Shown here: positions 40,985 to 48,682 of the stretch, one piece after another
How the letters are laid out: the number at the start of each line of letters is the position of its first letter
Numbering within the stretch: the stretch's first letter is position 1
Origin: Phycisphaeraceae bacterium
GTDB taxonomy: Bacteria > Planctomycetota > Phycisphaerae > Phycisphaerales > SM1A02
Reading direction: 5' to 3'
NCBI GenBank assembly: GCA_019636755.1
Contig: JAHBWZ010000004.1
Location: 357,241 to 421,240 of the forward strand
Length of the DNA: 64,000 bases
The notes under the pieces: generated by a model
What the model saw: only the letters and a program-made list of their open reading frames with translations
Database searches by the model: none
Told to the model about the DNA's origin: nothing
Made by a program: the position numbers and the translations under genes

Positions 40985-42040
40985 TCACGCTGCGAGCTGC
41001 CTCTCGAGCTTGTCCGGGTACGCCGCCTGGGCGATGGCGTCCTCGCGGCTGATCAGGCCGTTGAAGTAGAGTTCGGCGATCGAGTTGTCCAGGCTGATCA
41101 TGCCCATGTGCCGGTTGGTGTCGATGACGTTCGGAATCTCGAACGTCCTCGCCTCGCGGATGATGTTCCGTACGGCCGGCGTGCAGAGCATGACCTCGAC
41201 CGCCGGGACCATGCCGGGCTGGTCGATCCGGCTGAAGAGCGACTGCGATACGACCGCCTGCAGCGTGTTGCCCAGCATCGCGCGGATCTGGTTCTGCTGT
41301 CCGGCGGGGTACATGTCCACGATCCGCTCGACCGTCTGCGACGCGTTGACCGTGTGCAGTGTTGACAGCACCAGGTGGCCCGTCTCGGCTGCCGAGATCG
41401 CGAGTGCCGTCGTTTCCAGGTCGCGCATCTCACCGACCAGAATGATGTCGGGATCCTGACGAAGCGCGTGCTTCAGGCCGGAGGAGAACGTGGGCATGTC
41501 CTGCCCCAGTTCCCGCTGCTCGATCAGGCACTTCTTGGAGACGAGCGTGTACTCGACGGGGTCTTCGAGCGTGATGATGTGCTTGCGGTACCGGGCATTC
41601 ATCGCCTCGATCATCGCCGCGAGTGTCGTCGTCTTGCCCGATCCGGTGTCGCCGGTCACGAGGACCAGACCGCGCGGCAGGTATGTGAGCCGGCTGATGA
41701 CTTCAGGGAGGTTCAGCCGCTCCATCGCCGGGACCTCGGTCTTGATGACGCGGAGGGCCATGGCGATGCTTCCGCGCTGGAAGTGCGCGTTCACGCGATA
41801 GCGATTGAGCCCTTCCACCTCGTAGGAGAAGTCCAGGTCATGCTGGTCCTCGAACCGCTTCCACTGGTTCTCGTTGACCATGCTTCGGAAGGTCGCCTCG
41901 ATCTCCTCCGCGCTGACTTCCGGGTGATCAATCGGCGTGATGACCGTGTTGATCCGGACCATCGGGGCGTGGCAGGCCACAATGTGGATATCAGACGCCT
42001 CGTTCTCGTGGGCGGTACGCAGGATGTCGTCGAGCTGCAT
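40985..42040 (-). CDS. pilT: Pilus retraction ATPase PilT
   Basis: 351 residues. Motifs: N-terminal PAS-like domain (MQLDDILRTAHENEASDIHI), Walker A GDTGSGKTTTLAAM (about 134-147), Asp box ITLEDPVEY, Walker B DIILVGEMRDLET, His box GHLVLSTLHTVNASQT, and the PilT-specific AIRNLIRE-like AVRNIIREARTFEIPN near the C-terminus. GEMRD and the latter motif mark it as a retraction-type PilT, not the assembly ATPase PilB/GspE. GGAG is 10 nt before the ATG. No pilB, pilQ or prepilin peptidase is encoded in the window. Confidence 0.94.
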   Translation of the reverse strand: MQLDDILRTAHENEASDIHIVACHAPMVRINTVITPIDHPEVSAEEIEATFRSMVNENQWKRFEDQHDLDFSYEVEGLNRYRVNAHFQRGSIAMALRVIKTEVPAMERLNLPEVISRLTYLPRGLVLVTGDTGSGKTTTLAAMIEAMNARYRKHIITLEDPVEYTLVSKKCLIEQRELGQDMPTFSSGLKHALRQDPDIILVGEMRDLETTALAISAAETGHLVLSTLHTVNASQTVERIVDMYPAGQQNQIRAMLGNTLQAVVSQSLFSRIDQPGMVPAVEVMLCTPAVRNIIREARTFEIPNVIDTNRHMGMISLDNSIAELYFNGLISREDAIAQAAYPDKLERQLAA

Positions 42041-42248
42041 CGGCGGTGGGCTCCGGGCGCGGGGATCGAGCCGCGCTCTCGAAGCGGTTCATCGACCCGC
42101 CGGCGCCCCGCGCTGACACCGCGGTACGGATCCACCCGGCGCAGACGGTCGACCGCGCAGCCTCTGCCGTGTGTGCAGGATCGCGAAGCGGTGCACTCTG
42201 TGCGGGCCGCCGGCGCTCCCGCGCATTCCCGGCGCTGCCGTGCGCGGA

Positions 42249-42821
42249 CTATCGCGCGTCCAGCCGGGCCGGGTCTCCGCCCGAGAACCGGGCGGTGGGT
42301 CGGCGGAGTCCCGCTTCGAACAGGATCCGGGAAAACTCCCCGGGCGTCGTGTAGAGCAGCGTCCCCGAGATGCGCCACTGGTGCAGTTCCGGCGCTCCGG
42401 CCCCCGCGTCTGGCTCGCGGCGCAGGACGACGGGCAGGGCCAGGCGCTGCTCCGCGCCTGCCTGGAGGGTCATGAAGACCGCCCGCCGTCCCACGTACCG
42501 CGCTCCATCCACCTCCGCGGTGTACCGGAACTCGCGGAGTTCGATCGCCTCGTCGTTCGGATTGGACGCGGCGATGTCGATCGAGACCAGGATCGCGGAC
42601 GGGTCCGCCTGCGCAATCGACGCGCCGGTCGGGACCACCAGCGGATCTCGCCAGACCGCACACCCTGTCGGACCGATCACACAGAGGAGCACGCAGAGGA
42701 GCACGCATCCGGGCGCCGCGCCGGAACCGCCGGTACGGGGGTGCACCGGATGCGGTCGAGAAGACCTCCGCGGGCGCCGGGTTCGGCGGGATCCATCGAT
42801 CGGCTGAGGTGGCAGGGACAC
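42249..42821 (-). CDS. LEA14-like (LEA type 2) putative lipoprotein
   Basis: 190 residues from the GTG at 42821, supported by TACATT ending 7 nt upstream. After a long basic/Pro-rich leader, a hydrophobic stretch CVLLCVLLCVIGPTGC (about 39-54) ends in a Cys that could be a lipobox, although the residue at -3 is Pro. The VLLC units come from a 12-bp tandem duplication (42682-42705). The mature part has the LEA14/WHy beta-sandwich features: ILVSIDIAASNPNDEAIELREFRYTAEVDG and a C-terminal GTLLYTTP. These proteins are linked to desiccation or cell-surface roles; the function here is unknown. It is divergent from the PQQ-repeat gene. Confidence 0.7.
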   Translation of the reverse strand: MSLPPQPIDGSRRTRRPRRSSRPHPVHPRTGGSGAAPGCVLLCVLLCVIGPTGCAVWRDPLVVPTGASIAQADPSAILVSIDIAASNPNDEAIELREFRYTAEVDGARYVGRRAVFMTLQAGAEQRLALPVVLRREPDAGAGAPELHQWRISGTLLYTTPGEFSRILFEAGLRRPTARFSGGDPARLDAR

Positions 42822-42828
42822 GTCGCGG

Positions 42829-42862
42829 AATGTACAGCGCCGCCGGAGAAACGGTGTAGGAT
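42829..42862. promoter_or_regulatory. Face-to-face -10 elements of two divergent genes
   Basis: Minus: TACATT (42834-42829), preceded by TG, 7 nt before the GTG at 42821. Plus: TAGGAT (42857-42862), preceded by TG, 9 nt before the ATG at 42872. The whole divergent gap is 50 bp, so each promoter lies within the other's upstream region. Confidence 0.5.
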
Positions 42863-42871
42863 CGACCCGTC

Positions 42872-45800
42872 ATGCAGCCGCCGCCCCGGACTCCGCCCCC
42901 GCTGAACGGCCACCATCCCCGGTGGTGCCGGGCTTCCGTGCTCGCCGCACTCCTGCTGACGGGTCTCACCGCTGCGCCGGCATCCGGCCAGTCGAGCAAC
43001 CCGGTGTACGTCGACGACTCCGCGCGGGCGCACGAACTGCTCCTGCGCGCCCGGGACCAGACGACCGACAACGCGACGGAGGCGGCGCGGCTCTACCAGG
43101 AACTCCTCGACGTGTACGCCCTGCGGCTCGTGCCGGTCCGGGCAGACGCGCGCAGCGTCTTCACGGCCGTGCGGAGGATGGTGCTCGCCGATCTCCTGGC
43201 GCGACCCGACGTGCTTGATCGACTCCGGGCCCTGGAGGATCCGGCGGCGCGACGGATGCTCGAGAGCGGTGACGTCGAAGGCGTCGTGCGGACGCGACCG
43301 TGGACGGGTCCCGGACTTCACGCGATGATCACGCTTGCCCAGCGTGCCAGCGAGAGCGGTCGGTTCCACGAGGCGCTGGACATCATCGAAGACGCCGGTC
43401 GGCATCCCGGGAGTACGGACCCGCGCGCGCGGCACCACCTGCTTCTCCTGGAAGGCGTGTCCGCGATGGCGATCGGTCGCCGCGTCCAGGCGGAACGGGC
43501 GCTTGCCGCGTTCGACCCGACAGATCCCGACGGCGCACCGTTCCGCCAGGCGCTGCAGCGCGCGGTCGCCCGGGGTCCGCTTCCCGCGCCGGAGGACGGC
43601 CGCTCCATCTACAGCACCGCTCCGACGGAGGCCCTGGAGTCGCTCGTTCCGCAGACCATCTGGAGTGCCGCGCTGGCGCCGGAACCGCTCCAGCCCTCCA
43701 ACGCCGGCGCACCGACCGTGGCCGATCTCATCCGGCGCTCGCCGGACCGGCGCCGTCCGGGCGACATCGCCGATGCCTCGGGCATCACCGCGACCGTGAC
43801 CGACGCGGTGGCATTCGTCAGCGAAGGCAGCGGTGTCATCGCCATCAGCCGGATCACCGGACGCCCGCTCTGGCGCGAGCCGTTCCGCGATCCGACGCCC
43901 CAGTCGAGCGAGTTGCGCGGCGAGGAATCCGCCGGAGACCTGTCGGTGGCGAGCGTCGCGCATGGTCGCGTGGTCGCGCTGACGGGACAGTTCGAAGCAG
44001 GCGGGCGCCCGGGCCACGGCGCAATCGTCTGCCTGGATGCGGCGACCGGTCGGCTTCGCTGGCGCGTCGTTCCGTCGACGCTCGCGGCGCAGCCCGCGCT
44101 CGAAGGGCTCTTCCCGCACGGCCAGCCGGTCATCTTCGAGGGGCGGGTCTTCGTGCTTGCACGGCAGGTCACGCCGGAACGGCTTGCCGGGACGTACGTA
44201 CTCGCGCTGGATCTGGAATCCGGCCGGCCGGAGTGGATCCGGTACCTCGCCTCCAGCGGCACCCGGACGTCGATCGCGCGCCCGCTCTCGACGCTCGTCG
44301 TCTCCGACGGCCGGCTGCTTGCCACCACGGCCATCGGTGCGACGGCGATGCTGAGACCCGCCACCGGCGAGGTCGACTGGCTGCGCCGCGATCCGGTCCC
44401 CGTGGACCCGCGTGATGTGACCACGCCCCAGATCTGGGAAGTCAGCAGCCCGATCCTGCTGGGTGATCGAATCCACGTGCTCTCGCCGGATCATCGCTCG
44501 ATTCTCACGCTCGATCGTGCCACGGGCGACTCGCTGCAGGTGACGACCGTCGATGAGGGCGCTCCGCGCATCGGCCACCTGCTCTCCGACGGGCGCCGGC
44601 TCTTTGCCGTCGGGCGCGCGGTCGACGCGCTGGATCCCGAGCATCCCGGGAGTCCGTTGTGGAGTTTCCCGCCGCCGGACCGGCGCGGGCCGGAGTGGGC
44701 GATCGTCGGTCGCGTGCAGGCGGGCAGCGCGCACCTGCTCGTGCCGCTGCGCAGCGGCCTGCACATCCTGGATGTCGAGACCGGAGAGGTCCTCCATCGA
44801 CTGGAGACGGAGACGCCGGGCAACCCGCTCGCCGAAGGCGCGCAGGTACTGCTGACCACCGGCACCGCCGTCTCCTCCTACATGTCCCTCGCGCGCGCGG
44901 AGGCGCTGACCCGGGATCGGATGTCCGCGGACCGCAACGACCCGGAGGCGGCGCTGGATCTCGTCAGGCTGGGGGTCCGGGCCGGGCAGATGCCGCTGGT
45001 CCTCGAAGGCGCGGAACTCGTCCTGCCGATCGTGCAGGCGCGGGGCGATGCGAACGCCCGCCGCCGGCTCTTCGAGCAGCTTCTCGAAATGCATCGACTC
45101 CGCCCCCCCCGCGACCGGGAGACCGCGGACGCGTTCTACGGACTGATGCTGCGGACCGCGGACGATGATGTCATGCGCATGGAACAGCTCTTCGCGCATG
45201 CCGCGTGGCTGGAGATGCATGAGCCCGACGCCGCGGTCGTGCGGTACCAGGCGATCCTGGGCGACCCGCGTCTCGGCATGATCGACCGCCGGCAGGACGT
45301 GCTCATCCGTCCGGCCGGCGCGTGGGCCGTCGACGGGCTGCGCGCGCTCGCCGCAGCGCACGGTCCGGGGATCCTCCGCGGCCTCGAGAGCGCGGCGCAG
45401 GCCCGCGCTGCCGCCGCCCTCGCCGCGGACGACGCGACGGCACTGCTCGGTGTCGCGCTGGAGTTCCCGCTGGGCGAGGTCGCGCCGCAGGCGGCCCTGG
45501 CGGCCGCCGATCGGCTCATCGCCGACGGGCGGATCGCGGACGCCCGTCGAACTCTGCTCAGCGCCTGGCTGCGGAATCCCACGCCGGAGCGCGCCGCGCG
45601 GCTTCTCGGGCGCATGGCCGACGACGCCCTTGCCACCGACGCTGTCGCCACCGCCGCCGGCCTGGTGGCGGCGGCGGATGCCTTCAGTCGGGGCATGGAT
45701 CCGGGCCGGCGCGCCGCGATCGTGGCGGGGGCACGGTGGCCCCGATGGCAGTCACCGCAGCGCCGACCGAGGCTCGGCGCCGCGATGGACCCGTTCCTCG

Positions 45801-47110
45801 TGCTTCCCGGGCGGCTGCTTCCGCCGGGCGCGGGCGCGGTGCGGACCGGGCAGCTCGACGATGTCCTGCTCGTCGGTGACGACGGCATCCGCGCCATGGC
45901 GCCCGCGCCCGACGGCGCGCGCTGGATCGACCGATGGACCGTTCCGCTCAGCGATCCCGGCGTCGAAGTCGTCGCCGTGCGCGATCGCACGCTCGTGCTC
46001 TGGCTGCCCGGCCGATCGGTGGATCCGCGGTTCGCGGACGACCCGCGACTGGTCGCCCTCGATCGGGACACCGGCCGTGTGCGCTGGCAATCACCCCAGA
46101 TCGGCGCACTCGGCGAACGGATCCCCACGCCCCCGCGCGGCGCGCAGGAGCTGATGCCCAACCAGCTTCCGTTCGATCCGGGCGAAACGCTGCTCGCCGT
46201 GGGGCCGGACCTCGCGTGGCTCGTCCGCCGGAACGGCAGCGTGGCCGCGTTCGATCTCTCCGGCGGGGAGGAGGCGCGGTGGACGCTCCGCCGGGCGCTC
46301 GACCAGGTCCACTTCGCGCTGGCGTGTGACGCCGGGCTGATCCTGATCGGACGCGAGCGCGTCGTCGCACCGGACGGTGAACGTGATCGTCCTGTGCTGA
46401 TGCTGCTGCACCCGCTGGACGGCCGCGTGGTGCATCGGATTCACCCGCGCAGCGCGCGCGGCATCGCGTGGGTCAGGACGCACCCGATCGGACTGCTCCT
46501 GGCAGGCTCTCCCGAAACGGTCGACCTCTACGACATCCGCGCCGGTGAGCACCTGTGGTCCACGGATCAGCCGGAACTCGTCGAAAGCCGAGGCGCGTGG
46601 ATCGGTGACTCGGGCGTCATCATCGAGGATCGTGTCGGCGGCCTGCGCACGCTCGACCTGATCTCCGGCGCGCTGGGATCGCTCCTCGCGCTGCTCACGC
46701 CGGCGGAGTGGGATGCCGGCCAGGTCGAGGAGGTCCTCTCCGAACCGGACGGCACCTGGCTGATCCGATTTACCGGCCGGATCGCCCGGTACGACGCGAC
46801 GGGAACGCCGATCGGCGCCGATGTCATCGCGGAACCACGGTCCTTCGTCGACCTCGTGCGGGCCGAGGGGCGACTCTTCGCGGTGAGCCTCTTCGACAGC
46901 CGGACGATACGGCTTGCGGAGGACGATCGGATCCGGATGCAGCGCTCGTACCGGATCTACCCGCTCCACCCCGACGGCCGACTGGTCAGCGAGCCCGTGG
47001 CGCTGCCGCCGGTCCTGCGCCGTTTCCAGTCGGCGCGAGGCATCGACGGATGGCTGCTGCTGGGCACCGACGCGGAGACGATCGCGATTCCGTTCCCGCC
47101 GGCGCCCTGA
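42872..47110 (+). CDS. Secreted PQQ-type beta-propeller repeat protein, 1412 aa
   Basis: The signal peptide covers about residues 1-38 (RASVLAALLLTGLTAAPASGQ). An alpha-helical repeat region follows (TPR-like, ELLLRARDQTTDNATEAARLYQELLDVY). From about residue 300 there are PQQ-like propeller blades, with GHGAIVCLDAATGRLRWRV, AIGATAMLRPATGEVDWLRR and a second set beyond residue 1000 (DPRLVALDRDTGRVRWQS, NGSVAAFDLSGGEEARW). A long helical section (about 680-950) separates the two propellers. Such proteins are abundant and periplasmic in planctomycetes; most do not bind PQQ. Two propellers with a helical middle suggest a scaffold role. The start is set by a -10 hexamer 9 nt upstream. Confidence 0.85.
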   Translation: MQPPPRTPPPLNGHHPRWCRASVLAALLLTGLTAAPASGQSSNPVYVDDSARAHELLLRARDQTTDNATEAARLYQELLDVYALRLVPVRADARSVFTAVRRMVLADLLARPDVLDRLRALEDPAARRMLESGDVEGVVRTRPWTGPGLHAMITLAQRASESGRFHEALDIIEDAGRHPGSTDPRARHHLLLLEGVSAMAIGRRVQAERALAAFDPTDPDGAPFRQALQRAVARGPLPAPEDGRSIYSTAPTEALESLVPQTIWSAALAPEPLQPSNAGAPTVADLIRRSPDRRRPGDIADASGITATVTDAVAFVSEGSGVIAISRITGRPLWREPFRDPTPQSSELRGEESAGDLSVASVAHGRVVALTGQFEAGGRPGHGAIVCLDAATGRLRWRVVPSTLAAQPALEGLFPHGQPVIFEGRVFVLARQVTPERLAGTYVLALDLESGRPEWIRYLASSGTRTSIARPLSTLVVSDGRLLATTAIGATAMLRPATGEVDWLRRDPVPVDPRDVTTPQIWEVSSPILLGDRIHVLSPDHRSILTLDRATGDSLQVTTVDEGAPRIGHLLSDGRRLFAVGRAVDALDPEHPGSPLWSFPPPDRRGPEWAIVGRVQAGSAHLLVPLRSGLHILDVETGEVLHRLETETPGNPLAEGAQVLLTTGTAVSSYMSLARAEALTRDRMSADRNDPEAALDLVRLGVRAGQMPLVLEGAELVLPIVQARGDANARRRLFEQLLEMHRLRPPRDRETADAFYGLMLRTADDDVMRMEQLFAHAAWLEMHEPDAAVVRYQAILGDPRLGMIDRRQDVLIRPAGAWAVDGLRALAAAHGPGILRGLESAAQARAAAALAADDATALLGVALEFPLGEVAPQAALAAADRLIADGRIADARRTLLSAWLRNPTPERAARLLGRMADDALATDAVATAAGLVAAADAFSRGMDPGRRAAIVAGARWPRWQSPQRRPRLGAAMDPFLVLPGRLLPPGAGAVRTGQLDDVLLVGDDGIRAMAPAPDGARWIDRWTVPLSDPGVEVVAVRDRTLVLWLPGRSVDPRFADDPRLVALDRDTGRVRWQSPQIGALGERIPTPPRGAQELMPNQLPFDPGETLLAVGPDLAWLVRRNGSVAAFDLSGGEEARWTLRRALDQVHFALACDAGLILIGRERVVAPDGERDRPVLMLLHPLDGRVVHRIHPRSARGIAWVRTHPIGLLLAGSPETVDLYDIRAGEHLWSTDQPELVESRGAWIGDSGVIIEDRVGGLRTLDLISGALGSLLALLTPAEWDAGQVEEVLSEPDGTWLIRFTGRIARYDATGTPIGADVIAEPRSFVDLVRAEGRLFAVSLFDSRTIRLAEDDRIRMQRSYRIYPLHPDGRLVSEPVALPPVLRRFQSARGIDGWLLLGTDAETIAIPFPPAP

Positions 47111-47247
47111 GCCCGGTCGGTGATCACCGGGGCCGCGCCGGGACCCGCCGGGAGACATGCCGGGCGGGGTTGACGCCGGGGCGCCGATCGATCAAACATA
47201 CGCCCCTCCCGACCCGAACCGACACCCATCGCTCCGGAGCGCCCGCG

Positions 47248-47616
47248 ATGTTTCAGGCTTGCATGACCCTCATGACCGCATCCACCTCCGTGCTCGACGC
47301 CCCCGCCGACACGTTCGATCTGCCTGGTATCACCGCCCGCCCGTCCCCGCTCGCATTCGACGAGGACGAGGAGGACGACTTCGACTACGACGACGACGAC
47401 GACGACGACCTCGACGATGACGACGAGGACGAGGACGACGACGAAGAAGACGACGAAGAAGACGACGACGAAGACGACTTCGACGACGACGAGGACGAGG
47501 ACGAGGACGACGACGAGGAGGAGGACGAGGACGAAGAGGACTTCGACGACGACGACGAGGAGATCTTCGAGGAGGACGAAGAGGACCTCGACGTCGAGGA
47601 GCCGGAACTCGACTGA
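47248..47616 (+). CDS. Extremely acidic Asp/Glu-rich protein
   Basis: 122 residues from the ATG at 47248; an in-frame ATG at 47263 is also possible. The first 38 residues are ordinary (MFQACMTLMTASTSVLDAPADTF). From about residue 39 to the end some 73 of 84 residues are Asp or Glu, broken only by single Phe, Tyr, Leu, Ile, Val and Pro. There is no signal peptide. Codons are GAC/GAT/GAG/GAA in irregular order, not a perfect microsatellite, so protein-level selection is likely. TTGACG at 47170-47175 with an A/T-rich stretch about 20 bp later may be its promoter. Functions seen in other acidic tails include histone-like mimicry, chaperoning and cation buffering; none is shown here. Confidence 0.75.
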   Translation: MFQACMTLMTASTSVLDAPADTFDLPGITARPSPLAFDEDEEDDFDYDDDDDDDLDDDDEDEDDDEEDDEEDDDEDDFDDDEDEDEDDDEEEDEDEEDFDDDDEEIFEEDEEDLDVEEPELD

Positions 47617-47703
47617 CTCCGGCTCGCACGGCGACTGCGCCGCGTCGCGCCCGGCGCGCGTCCCCGGGGAGGCACGCCGGCGATGGAGGGCCCTGCCGGG
47701 ACC

Positions 47704-47720
47704 GCGGCCGCCCCGGCCGC
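47704..47720. terminator. GC hairpin between convergent genes
   Basis: GCGGCCG-CCC-CGGCCGC, a 7-3-7 perfect inverted repeat 14 bp before the stop of the minus-strand lpxA copy and 88 bp after the acidic-protein gene. No U tract. Weaker than the 13-16-bp hairpins elsewhere. Confidence 0.4.
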
Positions 47721-47733
47721 AGGTGATCAGCGT

Positions 47734-48645
47734 CTACGGCGCAGGCACGCCGGGCCGGGACGTGCATGCAGGATCGGACACGGCCTCGACGGCCACGATC
47801 GGCGCGGCGGATGCCGCCTTCGCGATCGAGGCGCGCTTGTTGTCCGTCCGCATGAGTTCCAGCGCCCGACCGTGGATCCCGACCGAGGTCGCCTCCATGG
47901 CGCGACAGAGGACCTGGACCGCGGGCCGGTCCTGAAACTCCTCGCGGAGGATCGCCAGTTTCTCCGCCATCGCCGCCCCGTTCTCCCGGAAGAGGCGCCT
48001 GTACGCCTCCTTGATCGCCTCGATCTCGTCCGACGCATAGCCGCGGCGCGACATCGCGATGGTGTTGATCGCCCGGACTTCCGCGGGATTGCCCTCGACG
48101 ATCATGAACGGCGGCACGTCCTTCGTGATACGGGCGAGGCCCCCCACGAACGCGCAGGTACCGACGGTGACGAAGTGATGCAGGCCCGCGCCGCCGCCGA
48201 TGTTCGCGCCGTCCTCGATCCGGGCATGGCCCGCCGCCATGACCTGGTTCGCAATCACGATGTCATTGCCCACGACGCAGTCGTGGGCAATGTGACACGC
48301 GACCATGAGCAGGTTGTTGTCTCCGATGCGGGTCACGCCGCCGCCACCAGGCGTCCCCCGATGGATGGTCACGTGCTCCCTGATCCGGTTCCCGCTGCCG
48401 ATGATGCAGGTCGTCGGCTCCCCGTTCCACTTGCGATCCTGCGGGTCGGCGCCGATGACGGAGAACGGATAGATCACGTTCCCCTCCCCGATCTCCGTCA
48501 TCCCCTGCACACAGACGTGACTGTGCAGCACCGTATCGGCCCCGACAGACACCTCCGGGCCGATGATGCAGTACGCGCCGACCTCCGCGTTCCCGGCAAG
48601 CCGGGCCGTCGAGTGAACGATCGCTGTCGGATGCACTCTTGCCAT
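47734..48645 (-). CDS. lpxA: Acyl-ACP--UDP-N-acetylglucosamine O-acyltransferase (copy 2)
   Basis: 303 residues from the ATG at 48645, with GAGGAG 7 nt upstream. Hexapeptide beta-helix: VHPTAIVHSTARLAGNAEVGAYCIIGP, then GNVIYPFSVIGADPQDRKWNGEPT and NRIREHVTIHRGT, the canonical LpxA blocks, with catalytic His121 in CHIAHDCVVGN. It is closer to textbook LpxA than the copy at 8169-8975, which lacks the DRKW/GE loop. The C-terminal helical domain is followed by an Ala/Val-rich tail. It sits last in the lpxC-fabZ/lpxA cluster and is probably the main lipid A enzyme. Confidence 0.93.
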   Translation of the reverse strand: MARVHPTAIVHSTARLAGNAEVGAYCIIGPEVSVGADTVLHSHVCVQGMTEIGEGNVIYPFSVIGADPQDRKWNGEPTTCIIGSGNRIREHVTIHRGTPGGGGVTRIGDNNLLMVACHIAHDCVVGNDIVIANQVMAAGHARIEDGANIGGGAGLHHFVTVGTCAFVGGLARITKDVPPFMIVEGNPAEVRAINTIAMSRRGYASDEIEAIKEAYRRLFRENGAAMAEKLAILREEFQDRPAVQVLCRAMEATSVGIHGRALELMRTDNKRASIAKAASAAPIVAVEAVSDPACTSRPGVPAP

Positions 48646-48682
48646 GGGCGAACTCCTCGAGCGCCGGCCCCGCGACGGCGGG

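Noticed and set aside
42677..45361. Minus-strand frame of 894 codons
   Set aside because: It is antisense to the PQQ protein; the composition (Arg/Pro/Gly) is that of a shadow frame.
47385..47675. Minus-strand Ser-rich frame opposite the acidic protein
   Set aside because: Poly-Ser/Lys reading is the complement of the Asp/Glu codon run; it has no start context.
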